Positions 17,264-26,440 of a DNA stretch of 64,000 nt are shown here, one piece after another. Origin of the DNA: Anaerolineae bacterium (GTDB lineage: Bacteria > Chloroflexota > Anaerolineae > Anaerolineales > Villigracilaceae); the NCBI GenBank assembly GCA_022013685.1, contig JAKLPV010000124.1, positions 1-64,000 on the forward strand, written 5' to 3'. Every line of letters starts with the position of its first letter. Within the stretch, counting starts at the first letter, position 1. The translations under genes were made by a program, and so were the position numbers. The notes beneath the pieces are model-generated. The model was not told where the DNA came from. It worked only from the letters and a program-made list of their open reading frames with translations, and ran no database searches.

Positions 17264-18253
17264 ATGCCGATCCCGCTCAAAGCGGGGGAGGTGCTGCGTG
17301 AACGCTACACCATCCGCGAGCGCATCGGTCAGGGAGGCATGGGTAACATTTACCTCGCCGATGACCGGGTGCTGGCAGGGAGACGTTGTGCGCTAAAGGA
17401 AGTTGAACACGACCGCAGCCTCCCCAAAAAAATTCTGAGCGAAGCCCGCGAACAATTCCTGCGCGAGGCAACTGTGCTTGCGCGCCTGGACCACCCCAAC
17501 CTGCCCAAAGTTTCTGATTTCTTCTCCATCCTGGAGCGTGACTACCTGGTGATGGATTATGTGCCCGGTAAAGACCTGCGCACCCTGATGATCGAAGCGC
17601 GCCAAAAAAGCGCCTTTCTTGATGAGCAGGATGTCTTGGACTGGGCCGCTCAACTCTGTGATGCGCTGACTTACCTGCACCGCCAGGACCCGCCGCTTGT
17701 TCACCGCGATATTAAACCATCCAACCTGAAAATCACGCCCGACGGCCTGCTCAAACTGGTCGATTTCGGCCTGGTAAAAGTGCTTTCGCCAGACGAAGAA
17801 ACCATCACCATCATCCAGGGTCAGGGGACAGTCTTATACACCCCGCTGGAACAGTACGGCGGCTCGGAAAGCCACACCGACATCCGCTCGGATATTTACG
17901 CCTTTGGCGCGACGCTCTATCACCTGCTGACCAGCCAACCGCCGGTAGACGCGCGCCAGCGATTCCTGAACCCGGACGCGCTCATCTCGCCGCGTCAGGT
18001 CAACCCGCAGGTTTCACTGCGCACCGAAAAAGCCATTGTCTGGGCAATGGAGTTGCACCCCGCCCAACGCCCTGATACGGTTGAAGTTTTTCGCCAGTAT
18101 TTGTTTGGCACCAAAGAACTGCCGCAGCGCCCGATGATGCGCACACGCCGGGCGCCGACCATTGAAGCGCTGCTGGCTCCACCTGAGAGCATTTTGCTGG
18201 GGGTTTCAGCGGTATTGCTCTTGATCAGCCTGATCGCCACTCTGGGGCGCTGA
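17264..18253 (+). CDS. Membrane-tethered Ser/Thr protein kinase (Hanks type)
   Basis: A kinase of 329 residues. Gly loop GQGGMG at 22-27, catalytic Lys45 in ALKEVEHD, HRDIKPSN at 147-154, DFG at 167-169 and an APE-like segment TPLEQYGG. All catalytic residues are intact. A single membrane helix at the very C-terminus (residues about 306-326) has no extracellular sensor after it. Start at 17264 has GGAG 9 nt upstream; GTG at 17210 would add 18 residues. The likely readers of its phosphothreonine output are FHA proteins such as that at 34983, though the link is inference. It diverges from the secreted protease-like gene. Confidence 0.94.
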   Translation: MPIPLKAGEVLRERYTIRERIGQGGMGNIYLADDRVLAGRRCALKEVEHDRSLPKKILSEAREQFLREATVLARLDHPNLPKVSDFFSILERDYLVMDYVPGKDLRTLMIEARQKSAFLDEQDVLDWAAQLCDALTYLHRQDPPLVHRDIKPSNLKITPDGLLKLVDFGLVKVLSPDEETITIIQGQGTVLYTPLEQYGGSESHTDIRSDIYAFGATLYHLLTSQPPVDARQRFLNPDALISPRQVNPQVSLRTEKAIVWAMELHPAQRPDTVEVFRQYLFGTKELPQRPMMRTRRAPTIEALLAPPESILLGVSAVLLLISLIATLGR

Positions 18254-18376
18254 CAGAAGTATTTCCTCTCCACGACAACATTATCCAAAAGAATGGTTCA
18301 CGGTTGCTGTCGGCACATCGGCTCTCAGCGCACTCAATAGCTGTCAAGCAAACTCTCCCTCAACCGGCTTGTCGGT

Positions 18377-18382
18377 TATAAT
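18377..18382 (+). promoter_or_regulatory. -10 box of the PNP gene
   Basis: TATAAT preceded by GGT, as at other promoters here; 54 nt before the ATG at 18437. No convincing -35. Confidence 0.45.
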
Positions 18383-18436
18383 CAAAAAGCCTTCCGGGTG
18401 GGAAGACAAAATAAACGTACTCAATAATGGTGAAAA

Positions 18437-19276
18437 ATGAACCAACCTTTCCTTACACTCGCCCAAATCGACGAAGTCGCAGACACAATTCGCGCCCGCA
18501 GTAAGCGCCAGCCGCGCATCGGAATGATTTTGGGTTCCGGGCTGGGCGGCCTGGCCGATTCGATCCTCGGCCCCGACACCATCCCCTATGGCGACCTGCC
18601 CCACTGGCCGGTATCAACCGTTTTTGGGCACGCCGGGAAACTGGTCATAGGCAGCCTCGAAAACCAGCCGGTGCTGGTCATGCAGGGACGGGTCCACTTT
18701 TACGAGGGTATTTCCATGTCGCAGGTCACCCTGCCGGTGCGCGTTATGCAGAGGCTGGGGGTTGAGATTCTCGTCGTAACCAACGCCGCCGGAGCGATTA
18801 ATCCCAATTTTGCACCGGGCGACCTGATGTTGATCACCGACCACCTGAACTTTGTCGGCATGGCCGGTTTCAACCCCCTGATCGGCCCCAATATGCAAGA
18901 ATTCGGCCCACGCTTTCCAGATATGAGCCAGGCCTACGACCGCGCCTTGAATAACCTGGCGCGCCAGGCCGCCAGCGAAACCAACACCCAACTCCAAGAA
19001 GGCGTCTACGTTGGCCTGAGCGGCCCGTCTTTTGAAACTCCCGCCGACCTGCGCTTCCTGCGTATGGCCGGGGCCGATGCGGTCGGCATGTCGACCGTGC
19101 CGGAAGTGACCATTGCGAGGCACGGCAACACCCGTGTCCTGGGTATTTCCGGTATTAGCAACAAAGCAAATCTGGATGGCGACACGATCACCACCCACGA
19201 AGAAGTGCTCGAAGCGGGGGCATTAATCGTCCCGAAACTCGAAAAAATCCTGCGCTCCGTGTTACGGGCCCTGTAA
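18437..19276 (+). CDS. punA: Purine nucleoside phosphorylase
   Basis: Trimeric-type PNP of 279 residues that splits inosine and guanosine with phosphate into base and ribose 1-phosphate. Visible family blocks are GMILGSGLGG (phosphate loop), QGRVHFYEG, NAAGAINPNFAPGDLM, GLSGPSFETPA and VGMSTVPEVTIARH, with the base-binding Glu and the Asn in SGISNKA. Length is typical. It is followed within 20 bp by the two-TM gene at 19296 and then by the GNAT gene, so these may be one transcript. Low-molecular-mass (PunA) rather than hexameric (DeoD) class. Confidence 0.95.
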   Translation: MNQPFLTLAQIDEVADTIRARSKRQPRIGMILGSGLGGLADSILGPDTIPYGDLPHWPVSTVFGHAGKLVIGSLENQPVLVMQGRVHFYEGISMSQVTLPVRVMQRLGVEILVVTNAAGAINPNFAPGDLMLITDHLNFVGMAGFNPLIGPNMQEFGPRFPDMSQAYDRALNNLARQAASETNTQLQEGVYVGLSGPSFETPADLRFLRMAGADAVGMSTVPEVTIARHGNTRVLGISGISNKANLDGDTITTHEEVLEAGALIVPKLEKILRSVLRAL

Positions 19277-19295
19277 GGGCAGCTTTCTGCATTTT

Positions 19296-19967
19296 ATGGA
19301 TGCCTTTTTTCGCTCCCTGGTACGATACGAAACGCCTATTTACATCCTGCTAGGATTGGGCGCAATTTATGCGTTTCGCGCAATATGGGTATCCTGGGAG
19401 GAGTGGCGCAAAGCTGTTTTCGGCCTGGAAAAAGAGATAGCCTACCAGCGCTTGCGCTCCAGGAGCGCAGTTGCCATCCTTCTGGTCATGATAGCGCTGA
19501 GTCAGTTTTGCCTGGTGACCTTTGTCGTCCCGTATTTGCCATCAATCACATTTACGTTTACCGCCACGCCAGACCTGTTGAGCAACAACCTGACCGCAGA
19601 TACCCTTCCACCGGGAACTCCCGAATCAGACCTGCTCTTTACCCCGCCTGATGACACGGGATGCACACCCAACCAAATTATGATCACATCGCTTGCGCCG
19701 CGCCAGGAGATCAGCGGACGCGTTTCCCTGGCTGGCACGGCAAATACAGAAAATTTTGGCTTTTACAAGTATGAATATCGTCAACAAGGCGCTGAAGATT
19801 GGGTAACGATTGCCGCCGGGCGCGATGTAATCATCGATGAGGAGTTTGGTTCATGGGATACCAGCAACCTGCTCCCCGGTGATTATGAAATTCGTCTGGT
19901 TGTCATCGATACTGAAAATAATCCACTGCCAGCCTGTACCATCCAGGTCCGCATTCTCGAACCATAA
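19296..19967 (+). CDS. Two-TM anchored protein with extracytoplasmic beta domain
   Basis: A protein of 223 residues with membrane helices at about 15-32 and 56-80 around a conserved charged loop (WEEWRKAVFGLEKE), a short Thr/Pro linker, and a beta-rich domain at about 125-223. The domain contains GCTPNQIMITS, a Gly/Val-rich core and ends in LPGDYEIRLVVIDT, as an Ig-like or fibronectin-like fold would. The layout repeats that of the protein at 10358, so the two are probably distant paralogues of a lineage-specific family. Role unknown. It lies between PNP and a GNAT enzyme with 19- and 12-bp gaps. Confidence 0.75.
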   Translation: MDAFFRSLVRYETPIYILLGLGAIYAFRAIWVSWEEWRKAVFGLEKEIAYQRLRSRSAVAILLVMIALSQFCLVTFVVPYLPSITFTFTATPDLLSNNLTADTLPPGTPESDLLFTPPDDTGCTPNQIMITSLAPRQEISGRVSLAGTANTENFGFYKYEYRQQGAEDWVTIAAGRDVIIDEEFGSWDTSNLLPGDYEIRLVVIDTENNPLPACTIQVRILEP

Positions 19968-19979
19968 CATTTACCTGCC

Positions 19980-20513
19980 ATGAGTGATCTCCAAATTCGC
20001 AACACCATCTCAACCGATGTAGCCCGCCTGGGCGCGATCGACCACACGATTCAGACTGAATACGTCTGGCAGTTGGATTTGCGCCGCGAGCCCGGCCAGG
20101 TGGATGCCATCTTCCGTGAAGTGCGCCTGCCCCGCCCGGTGCGGGTCGAGCATCCACGCCCCGCCGCAGAACTGGCCGACATCTGGCATCTCAGCCAAAT
20201 GTTCAGCGCCATGCACGGCAATGAAGCGATTGGCTACATCCGCTTTACGGATCAAGTCGTTCCCCACGCAGTCTGGATAACCGATGTTGTGGTTGCCCGT
20301 GAAATGCGCATGAACGGCATCGCCCGCAAACTGATCGCCGCCGTCCAAACCTGGGGCGCGCAAAAAGGTCTACGCCGGGCAATTATCGAGTCCCAATCCA
20401 AAAACTACCCGGCTATTCGCATGTTTCACAAACTTGGCTTCGAGTTCTGCGGGTATAATGACATTTATTATGCGACACGCGATGTCGCCTTGTTTTTTAC
20501 CCGCACAATTTAA
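19980..20513 (+). CDS. GNAT-family N-acetyltransferase
   Basis: An acetyltransferase of 177 residues. The acetyl-CoA-binding region reads VVVAREMRMNGIARKLI, a slightly diverged form of the Q/RxxGxG/A loop, followed by the C-terminal block NYPAIRMFHKLGFEFCGYND that is typical of GNAT motif B. The N-terminal half carries the motifs for beta strands 1-3. The acceptor is unknown. It starts 12 bp after the stop of the two-TM gene. Confidence 0.85.
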   Translation: MSDLQIRNTISTDVARLGAIDHTIQTEYVWQLDLRREPGQVDAIFREVRLPRPVRVEHPRPAAELADIWHLSQMFSAMHGNEAIGYIRFTDQVVPHAVWITDVVVAREMRMNGIARKLIAAVQTWGAQKGLRRAIIESQSKNYPAIRMFHKLGFEFCGYNDIYYATRDVALFFTRTI

Positions 20514-20675
20514 TATCTTGGCAGGGACGGCCGTATAAAACGAAATAGCGTATGAAAGTTTTTATGGCCTGAAATAATAGCATCAACACCCAGGCGGATC
20601 CGCTCTCGCTTGCAGAGAGAAAAAATACTTATTTGAAGCTTGCAAGCAAATTCATCGGTATCTGGAAGGTACGGC

Positions 20676-22589
20676 ATGTTTAGCGGTTGGACTATTAGTA
20701 TCCTGGCGGGGATAACAACACTAAACCAAATTCTCACAGCCGGTATTGCTATCACGGCGTTTTCGCTTTTAATCTACGCGCTGACTTTTAATCTGCGTGA
20801 CCGTGTTGCGCGCTCATTTGCCATGATCATGGCCTCGGTGGTAATCATCTTCACCACTGAAGCCATCCAGAGTTCGGTGCGCACGCTCGACATGGTGGAA
20901 CTCTTCCTGCGCCTGCAATGGATCGGGATCATCTTCCTGCCCCCGGCCTACCTGCACCTGTCAGACGCCCTGCTCGTTACTGCCGGGCGCCCCTCGCGCG
21001 GACGGCGGCGCTGGGCCGTGCGGGCCATGTACGTGGTCTCGGTTGGTTTTATCATCGTCTGGGTCACGGGACTGCTGGTTGGCGACCTCGTCACAGACAA
21101 GCTGCCGGCCCCGCACCTGGCGCGCACCGGCTGGACCGAAATTTTTACCATCTACTATCTGGCGATCATGCTGCTGGCGGCAATTAACTTCATCCGCGCT
21201 TACCAGCGCATGTTGACCCGTTCAGGCCGCCGCCGAATGCTTTACCTGATGGCCGGCGCAACCGCCCCGGCGCTTGGCTCTTATCCATACCTGCTGTTTG
21301 GCTCCAGCCTTGCCGCCGACCACCCGCTCATGTTCTGGGTCACGGCGACAGTGATCAATTTCGGCGTTGGCGCGCTGATCATTACCATGGCCTACGCCAT
21401 CGCCTTTTTTGGCGTGTCCTGGCCCGACCGGGTGGTCAAAAGCCGTTTGTTCAAATGGATTATGCGCGGCCCGGTGACAGCCTCAATCACATTGGCTGTC
21501 ATGACCATCGTCCGCCGGGCCGGTGAAACCTTTGGGGTCGAATACAACGCGGGCGTGCCGGTGCTGACCGTCGCCACCATCCTGCTGCTCGAACATCTCA
21601 TCACCGTCATCGCTCCCATCTGGGAAAGGATGCTCTTCTTTGGCCGCGACCGCGCCGAATTGACCCTGCTGCAAAACATTGAAGAACGCCTGCTCACCCA
21701 GAGCGACCTGCGCCAATTCCTCGAATCGGTATTGGCTGCCGTACGCGACCACATGCAATCCCCATCCGCATTCATCGCCGCCCTGGACGGGGAACAACTT
21801 GCCATCCTGATCAGCGCCGGACGTCCCTTTGCAGAACGCGAAAACCTTGGCCAGGCCCTCGAACTGCTCGAAAACGACAGCGGACGGAGTGAATACCTGT
21901 GGAACGATACCTGGATCCTGCCGCTGCGCCAGCGGCGCACTGAAGACCTCGACCTGGACGAAGAACCCACCTTGCTGGGTCTCTTGGGCGTGGCCCGCGT
22001 CGACAGCAAAGACATCGAATCAGACCAACTCAAAGCCCTCTGGCGACTGGCCGAACGCGCCGCCCTGGCCCTTGAAGACCGTCAGTTGCAGCAGCGCGTC
22101 TTCCGCAGCCTGGAAGACCTCGAACCGCAGGCTGAACTGCTGCAACGCATGCGCGCCATCAGCCGCTACGACACCAAGACCAACCTCCTTTCCGAAGAAA
22201 TCCCAATTGACACCGACATGGCCGAATGGGTGCGCGAAGCACTCAACCATTACTGGGGCGGCCCCAAACTGACCGACTCGCCGCTCATGCGCCTGCGTGT
22301 CGTGCAGGAGACCGCCCGCGAAGAACATGAAGGCAATATGCCCAACGCTCTGCGCGCCATCTTGAAACGTGCTGTCGAGCAGGTGCGCCCCAATGGCGAA
22401 CGACGATTCACCACCGAATGGATTTTGTACAACATCCTCGACCTGAAATTCATCGAGGGCCGCAAAGTGCGCGAAGTCGCCAGCCGCCTGGCCATGTCTG
22501 AAGCAGACCTTTACCGCAAACAACGGGTTGCTGTTGAAGCGGTTGCAAAATCGATCCTCGAAATGGAAAATCACTCAGAAACAAAGTGA
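20676..22589 (+). CDS. Membrane sensor-like protein: 7-8 TM region, GAF-like domain, C-terminal HTH-like domain
   Basis: A protein of 637 residues. Residues 1-310 hold about eight membrane helices in the pattern of the N-terminal 7TM region of bacterial histidine kinases. A coiled linker (RDRAELTLLQNIEERL) leads to a GAF-like domain at about 330-480. The C-terminal domain (about 500-637) is helical and ends in KVREVASRLAMSEADLYRKQ, which looks like a helix-turn-helix of the sigma-region-4/LuxR style. No kinase, phosphatase or cyclase motif is present. ATG at 20676 has GGAAGG 7 nt upstream. It heads a run with the S1 protein, FtsK, a phosphatidyltransferase and Lgt. A membrane-bound transcription or RNA-binding regulator is a possibility only. 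Confidence 0.75.
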   Translation: MFSGWTISILAGITTLNQILTAGIAITAFSLLIYALTFNLRDRVARSFAMIMASVVIIFTTEAIQSSVRTLDMVELFLRLQWIGIIFLPPAYLHLSDALLVTAGRPSRGRRRWAVRAMYVVSVGFIIVWVTGLLVGDLVTDKLPAPHLARTGWTEIFTIYYLAIMLLAAINFIRAYQRMLTRSGRRRMLYLMAGATAPALGSYPYLLFGSSLAADHPLMFWVTATVINFGVGALIITMAYAIAFFGVSWPDRVVKSRLFKWIMRGPVTASITLAVMTIVRRAGETFGVEYNAGVPVLTVATILLLEHLITVIAPIWERMLFFGRDRAELTLLQNIEERLLTQSDLRQFLESVLAAVRDHMQSPSAFIAALDGEQLAILISAGRPFAERENLGQALELLENDSGRSEYLWNDTWILPLRQRRTEDLDLDEEPTLLGLLGVARVDSKDIESDQLKALWRLAERAALALEDRQLQQRVFRSLEDLEPQAELLQRMRAISRYDTKTNLLSEEIPIDTDMAEWVREALNHYWGGPKLTDSPLMRLRVVQETAREEHEGNMPNALRAILKRAVEQVRPNGERRFTTEWILYNILDLKFIEGRKVREVASRLAMSEADLYRKQRVAVEAVAKSILEMENHSETK

Positions 22590-22612
22590 AGGGAAGGAGG
22601 TTCTCAAAGTTA

Positions 22613-23593
22613 ATGGTAGTCGCAACTCAGAACGCCCCGCAGGAAGAACGACTGACAGCGCCCGATGAAAGCTGGTGGGAATCGGTACTGGCAGACGAAG
22701 AACGCTTCACCCACGTCCGTAACCGGACGCATGGCGAGTCAAACCCGCCCGCTGAAAAAACAAACCGACCTCGCAACGAAGAAGAAGCCCAACAACCCCA
22801 GCCTGATTGGGATTACGCCACGGGCGTCTACAAGCAAGACCAGATCATTACCCTGGCTGTGAGCGGATACAATCGCGGCGGTTTGCTGGTCGAGGGACAG
22901 CGCCTGAACGGATTCGTGCCTTATTCGCACCTGGTCGAAATGACCTGTGAAGTCGAACCGCAGCGCGAGTCTTTCCTGGCAAAGTTCGTTGGCAACCAGA
23001 TCCGGCTCAAAATTATAGAATGCGTCCCCGAAGAAGGCCGCATCGTCTTTTCGGAACGCGCCGCCCGCGCCGACGCGGGTAAACGCACCCAGATTTTCAC
23101 CGACCTGCAACCCGGCCAGGTGGTCAGCGGCGAAGTCACCAACATCACCGACTTTGGCGTCTTTATCGATCTGGGCGGAGTCGAAGGACTGATCCACATT
23201 TCCGAACTGTCGTGGGGGCGCGTCATCCACCCCTCGCATGTGCTGAAGCTTGGGCAAAATATAAAAGTTCAGGTGATCGACATCCTGCCGGAGCGCTGCC
23301 GCATCGCCCTCAGCCTGAAACGCCTGCAAGCCAACCCCTGGCAATCGGCCAAAGAACGCTTTGCCGTCAATGACATCGTCCCGGCCACCATTACCAGCGT
23401 TGTCTCGTTTGGCATTTTCGCCCGGCTCGAGGAAGGACTCGAAGGACTGGTACATGCGTCCGAGATCGACCTGCCCGAGGGCACACTCATCCGCAACGCA
23501 TTCCAGGCAAATCAAACCGTCGATGTGCGCATCCTGCACATTGACCCCGAACACCAGCGCCTGGGCCTGAGCATGCAACTGGACACCCATTAA
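22613..23593 (+). CDS. Protein with three S1 RNA-binding domains
   Basis: A protein of 326 residues related to ribosomal protein S1. A charged N-terminal segment of about 70 residues is followed by three S1 OB folds: a diverged one at about 75-145, then VSGEVTNITDFGVFIDLGG (about 165-235), then ATITSVVSFGIFARLEEG (about 255-325). The second and third keep the GVFI/GIFA, GLIHISE and GLVHASE hallmarks. ATG at 22613 follows GGAGG by 12 nt; a GTG at 22586 overlapping the previous stop is less likely. The stop overlaps the ftsK start by one base, implying translational coupling. Could be the genome's S1 or a paralogue. Confidence 0.9.
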   Translation: MVVATQNAPQEERLTAPDESWWESVLADEERFTHVRNRTHGESNPPAEKTNRPRNEEEAQQPQPDWDYATGVYKQDQIITLAVSGYNRGGLLVEGQRLNGFVPYSHLVEMTCEVEPQRESFLAKFVGNQIRLKIIECVPEEGRIVFSERAARADAGKRTQIFTDLQPGQVVSGEVTNITDFGVFIDLGGVEGLIHISELSWGRVIHPSHVLKLGQNIKVQVIDILPERCRIALSLKRLQANPWQSAKERFAVNDIVPATITSVVSFGIFARLEEGLEGLVHASEIDLPEGTLIRNAFQANQTVDVRILHIDPEHQRLGLSMQLDTH

Positions 23594-25805
23594 TGCCGCG
23601 CGAAAAAAAGCCCGAACCGCAAGCCCCACCCCGCCGCGACTTTTTCGACTGGCTGCAAAGCGCACAGGCCCACTTTGGCCGCTACGGCGCCGATGTGGGC
23701 GGGGTGCTGCTGTTAACCCTGGCCGTCCTGACCCTGCTCGGCCTGACCGAAATGACCAAGGGCACACTCATCAACCTGTGGGCCAACATCCTGCGGCTCA
23801 GCATGGGCTACGGCAGCGCGATCATCGTGCTGACCCTGGCTGTTGTGGGCATCATGCTTTTGCGCAAACGCCAGAACCCCGAAGCGCGCCTGCGCTGGGG
23901 CCAGATCATCCTGCTCGAAATTGCCGCCTTCTTTGGGCTGGCCCTGCTGGCCCTGCTGGGCGGCTACGACATCCAGCGCGCCGCCCAGGGCTGGGACGGC
24001 GGCTACATCGGCTGGTCGCTGGCCGAACTGTTCAAAATGATCGTTGGCGATTCGCCCGCCCGCGACCTGCTAATTATTCTCGCTTTCCTGATCAGCGCCT
24101 TTTTAGGCTTCGGCCTGCTGGCGCGTCTCGAAAATCTTTTGTGGAAGGTATCTGGCGAATTGCCCGCCTCCCCGCCGGACGATTTCCAGGCCATCCCCGG
24201 CCCGGATCCTGCCGAAGCAGCCCAGGCGGACTCCCCTCGGCCTGCCTCGCAGCCCAAGAAGCCGGTTCCACCCTTGCCCGCCCAATTCCGAAAAAATTTC
24301 AAAGTCCCTGAGACACAAGATGACAGGCCGATCGAGCCTTTGCCGCGCGGAGACGACCTGCCGCCCCTCAACCTGCTCTTTGGCGAACAAAACTCCCGCC
24401 CCGACGAACGCCACATCAACCAGATCGCCGGGTTGATCGAAAAAACCCTCGATGAGTTTGGCATCCCGGCCAGGGTCATCGGCTTCCGCATTGGGCCGAC
24501 CGTGACCCAGTTTGCCGTCAAACCCGGATTTATCAAAAAGCCCGGCTCGACCGAAGATGACCCACACCTGCTCAAAGTGCGCGTGGCCCAGATCGCCGCC
24601 CTGCAAAGGGATCTGGCTCTGGCGCTCTCCGCCCAACGGCTGCGCATCGAAGCCCCGGTGCCGGGCAAATCCTACGTCGGCATCGAAGTGCCCAATTTGC
24701 GCTCGTCCACCGTGCGCCTGCGTTCCATCCTTGAGAGTGAACAATTCAATAAAGTCGGCCCGCCGCTCGGCCTGGCCCTCGGACGGGACGTTTCCGGCCA
24801 GCCGCTGGTCGCCGACCTGGGACGTATGCCGCACCTGCTCATCGCCGGGGCCACCGGCGCGGGCAAATCGGTTTGCGTCACCGCCCTGGCGGCCTGCCTG
24901 GCAATGAACAATTCGCCCCAGGATTTGCGCATTGTCATGGTCGATGCCAAAATGGTCGAACTGCTGCGCTTCAACGGCCTGCCGCACCTATACGGCAAAG
25001 TTGAAACGGACGTGACCCGCATTATGGGCGTCCTGCGCTGGGTGGTGGTCGAAATGGAACACCGCTACCGCCTGCTCGAAAACGGCCGCGTGCGCGATAT
25101 CGAGAGCTACAACCGCAAACTGCAAACCAAAAAGACGGCGGCCCCAAGCTGCCGCGCATTGTCGTTTTTGTAGACGAGTTGGCCGACCTGATGATGTCGG
25201 CCCCCGACCAGACCGAGCACAACCTCGTCCGCCTGGCGCAGATGGCGCGCGCCACCGGCATCCACCTGGTTGTCGCCACCCAGCGCCCCAGCACCGACGT
25301 TGTCACCGGCTTGATCAAGGCCAATTTCCCGGCCCGCCTGGCCTTCTCGGTGGCATCCAACGTCGACAGCCGGGTGATCCTCGATACCCCCGGCGCAGAG
25401 ACCCTGCTCGGGCGCGGCGACATGCTCTTCCTCAATCCCGAAGTTGGCAACCCGATCCGCGCCCAGGGCGTGTACGTGACCGACCAGGAGATCGAGCGCA
25501 TCGTCGCCTTCTGGCAGAAAATGGCCGGTCCCGCGCCCGCTTCTGCGCCCTGGGAAAGCATCCTGCGCGAACCGGACGAGGACGGCGAAGACGCGCTGGT
25601 CAACCAGGCCATCGAAATCGTGCGCCAATCGCAGCGCGCCAGCGCCTCGCTCATCCAGCGCCGCCTGCGCATCGGCTACCCGCGCGCCGCGCGCCTGCTC
25701 GACCAGCTTGAAGAGATGGGCATTGTCGGCCCCTCGCAAGGCGGCGGCAAAGAGCGCGAAGTGCTGGTCGAGCGCGAAGAAGAAGACGAATTTTCAGAAG
25801 AATAA
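23593..25805 (+). CDS. ftsK: DNA translocase FtsK/SpoIIIE, interrupted by a -1 frameshift near 25134
   Basis: About 737 residues when the shift is allowed. Four N-terminal membrane helices (residues 35-200), a Pro-rich linker, the alpha/beta RecA-like motor with Walker A GATGAGKS, and a C-terminal winged-helix gamma domain (ASLIQRRLRIGYPRAARLLDQ) are all present. The first frame (23593-25173) stops shortly after NRKLQTKK; the -1 frame (from about 25135) resumes at once with DGGPKLPRIVVFVDEL, the Walker B region, and runs to 25805. The break lies at CAAAAAG (25128-25134). Missing base, real mutation or programmed frameshift cannot be told apart here. Without the shift the motor lacks Walker B and could not work. 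Confidence 0.9.
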
Positions 25806-25821
25806 AAGGAATTTTGACCGC

Positions 25822-26430
25822 ATGGATACTGCCGCGCAGGAAAAAAAGAAATCGCTTACTGACTACATGCGCATTTGGTTCAAGGGCATCCTCGACCCGA
25901 TTGCGACCGTTCTCAACCGACTGGGGATCGCCCCCAACACAATGACCATCCTGGGACTGCTGCTGAACGTTGGCGCGGCCTTCCTGCTTTCACAGGGACA
26001 AATGTTCTGGGGCGGCGTGCTGGTTTTGATCGGCGGCCCTTTCGACGCGCTGGACGGGACAATGGCGCGCCTGCGCGGTGAAGCCTCCGATTTTGGCGCA
26101 TTTGTCGATTCGGTTACCGACCGCTACTCGGAACTCTTCATCCTGGGCGGCCTGACCTTTTACTTTACCCAGCAAGGCGACTGGCTCTCGGTCATGGGCT
26201 GTTACGCTGCCGCCGCCGGTTCGGTGCTTGTTTCCTACACGAAGGCCCGCGCGGACTCGCTGCACTTCAACGCCAATACCGGTATTCTGACGCGCGTCGA
26301 ACGCTACCTGGTGATCGCCCCGCTGCTGCTCTTCAACCTGCCCATCATCGCCATTTGGATCGTGGCCGTGCTGGCAAACGTGACCGCCTTGCAGCGTATC
26401 TGGAAAGTGCGCCGCCAGGCGCGCGGATAA
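25822..26430 (+). CDS. CDP-alcohol phosphatidyltransferase
   Basis: Integral membrane enzyme of 202 residues of the CDP-alcohol phosphatidyltransferase family, which joins a CDP-activated diacylglycerol to an alcohol such as glycerol 3-phosphate or inositol phosphate. The catalytic signature D-x2-DG-x2-AR-x8-G-x3-D-x3-D is complete in FDALDGTMARLRG through VDSVTD. Five or six membrane helices are visible. Which alcohol is used cannot be decided; PgsA and PIP-synthase-like proteins share this pattern. ATG at 25822 has AAGGA 12 nt upstream. It lies between ftsK and lgt with short gaps and is likely in their operon, a membrane-lipid context. Confidence 0.9.
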   Translation: MDTAAQEKKKSLTDYMRIWFKGILDPIATVLNRLGIAPNTMTILGLLLNVGAAFLLSQGQMFWGGVLVLIGGPFDALDGTMARLRGEASDFGAFVDSVTDRYSELFILGGLTFYFTQQGDWLSVMGCYAAAAGSVLVSYTKARADSLHFNANTGILTRVERYLVIAPLLLFNLPIIAIWIVAVLANVTALQRIWKVRRQARG

Positions 26431-26440
26431 GGAATTTTTT

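Noticed and set aside
22739-23767. 342-codon frame antisense to the S1-domain gene
   Set aside because: Shadow; three S1 domains on the plus strand explain the region.
25138-25155. Hairpin after the ftsK slippery site as proof of programmed frameshifting
   Set aside because: Only five base pairs and 3 nt from the site; too weak to count as evidence by itself.
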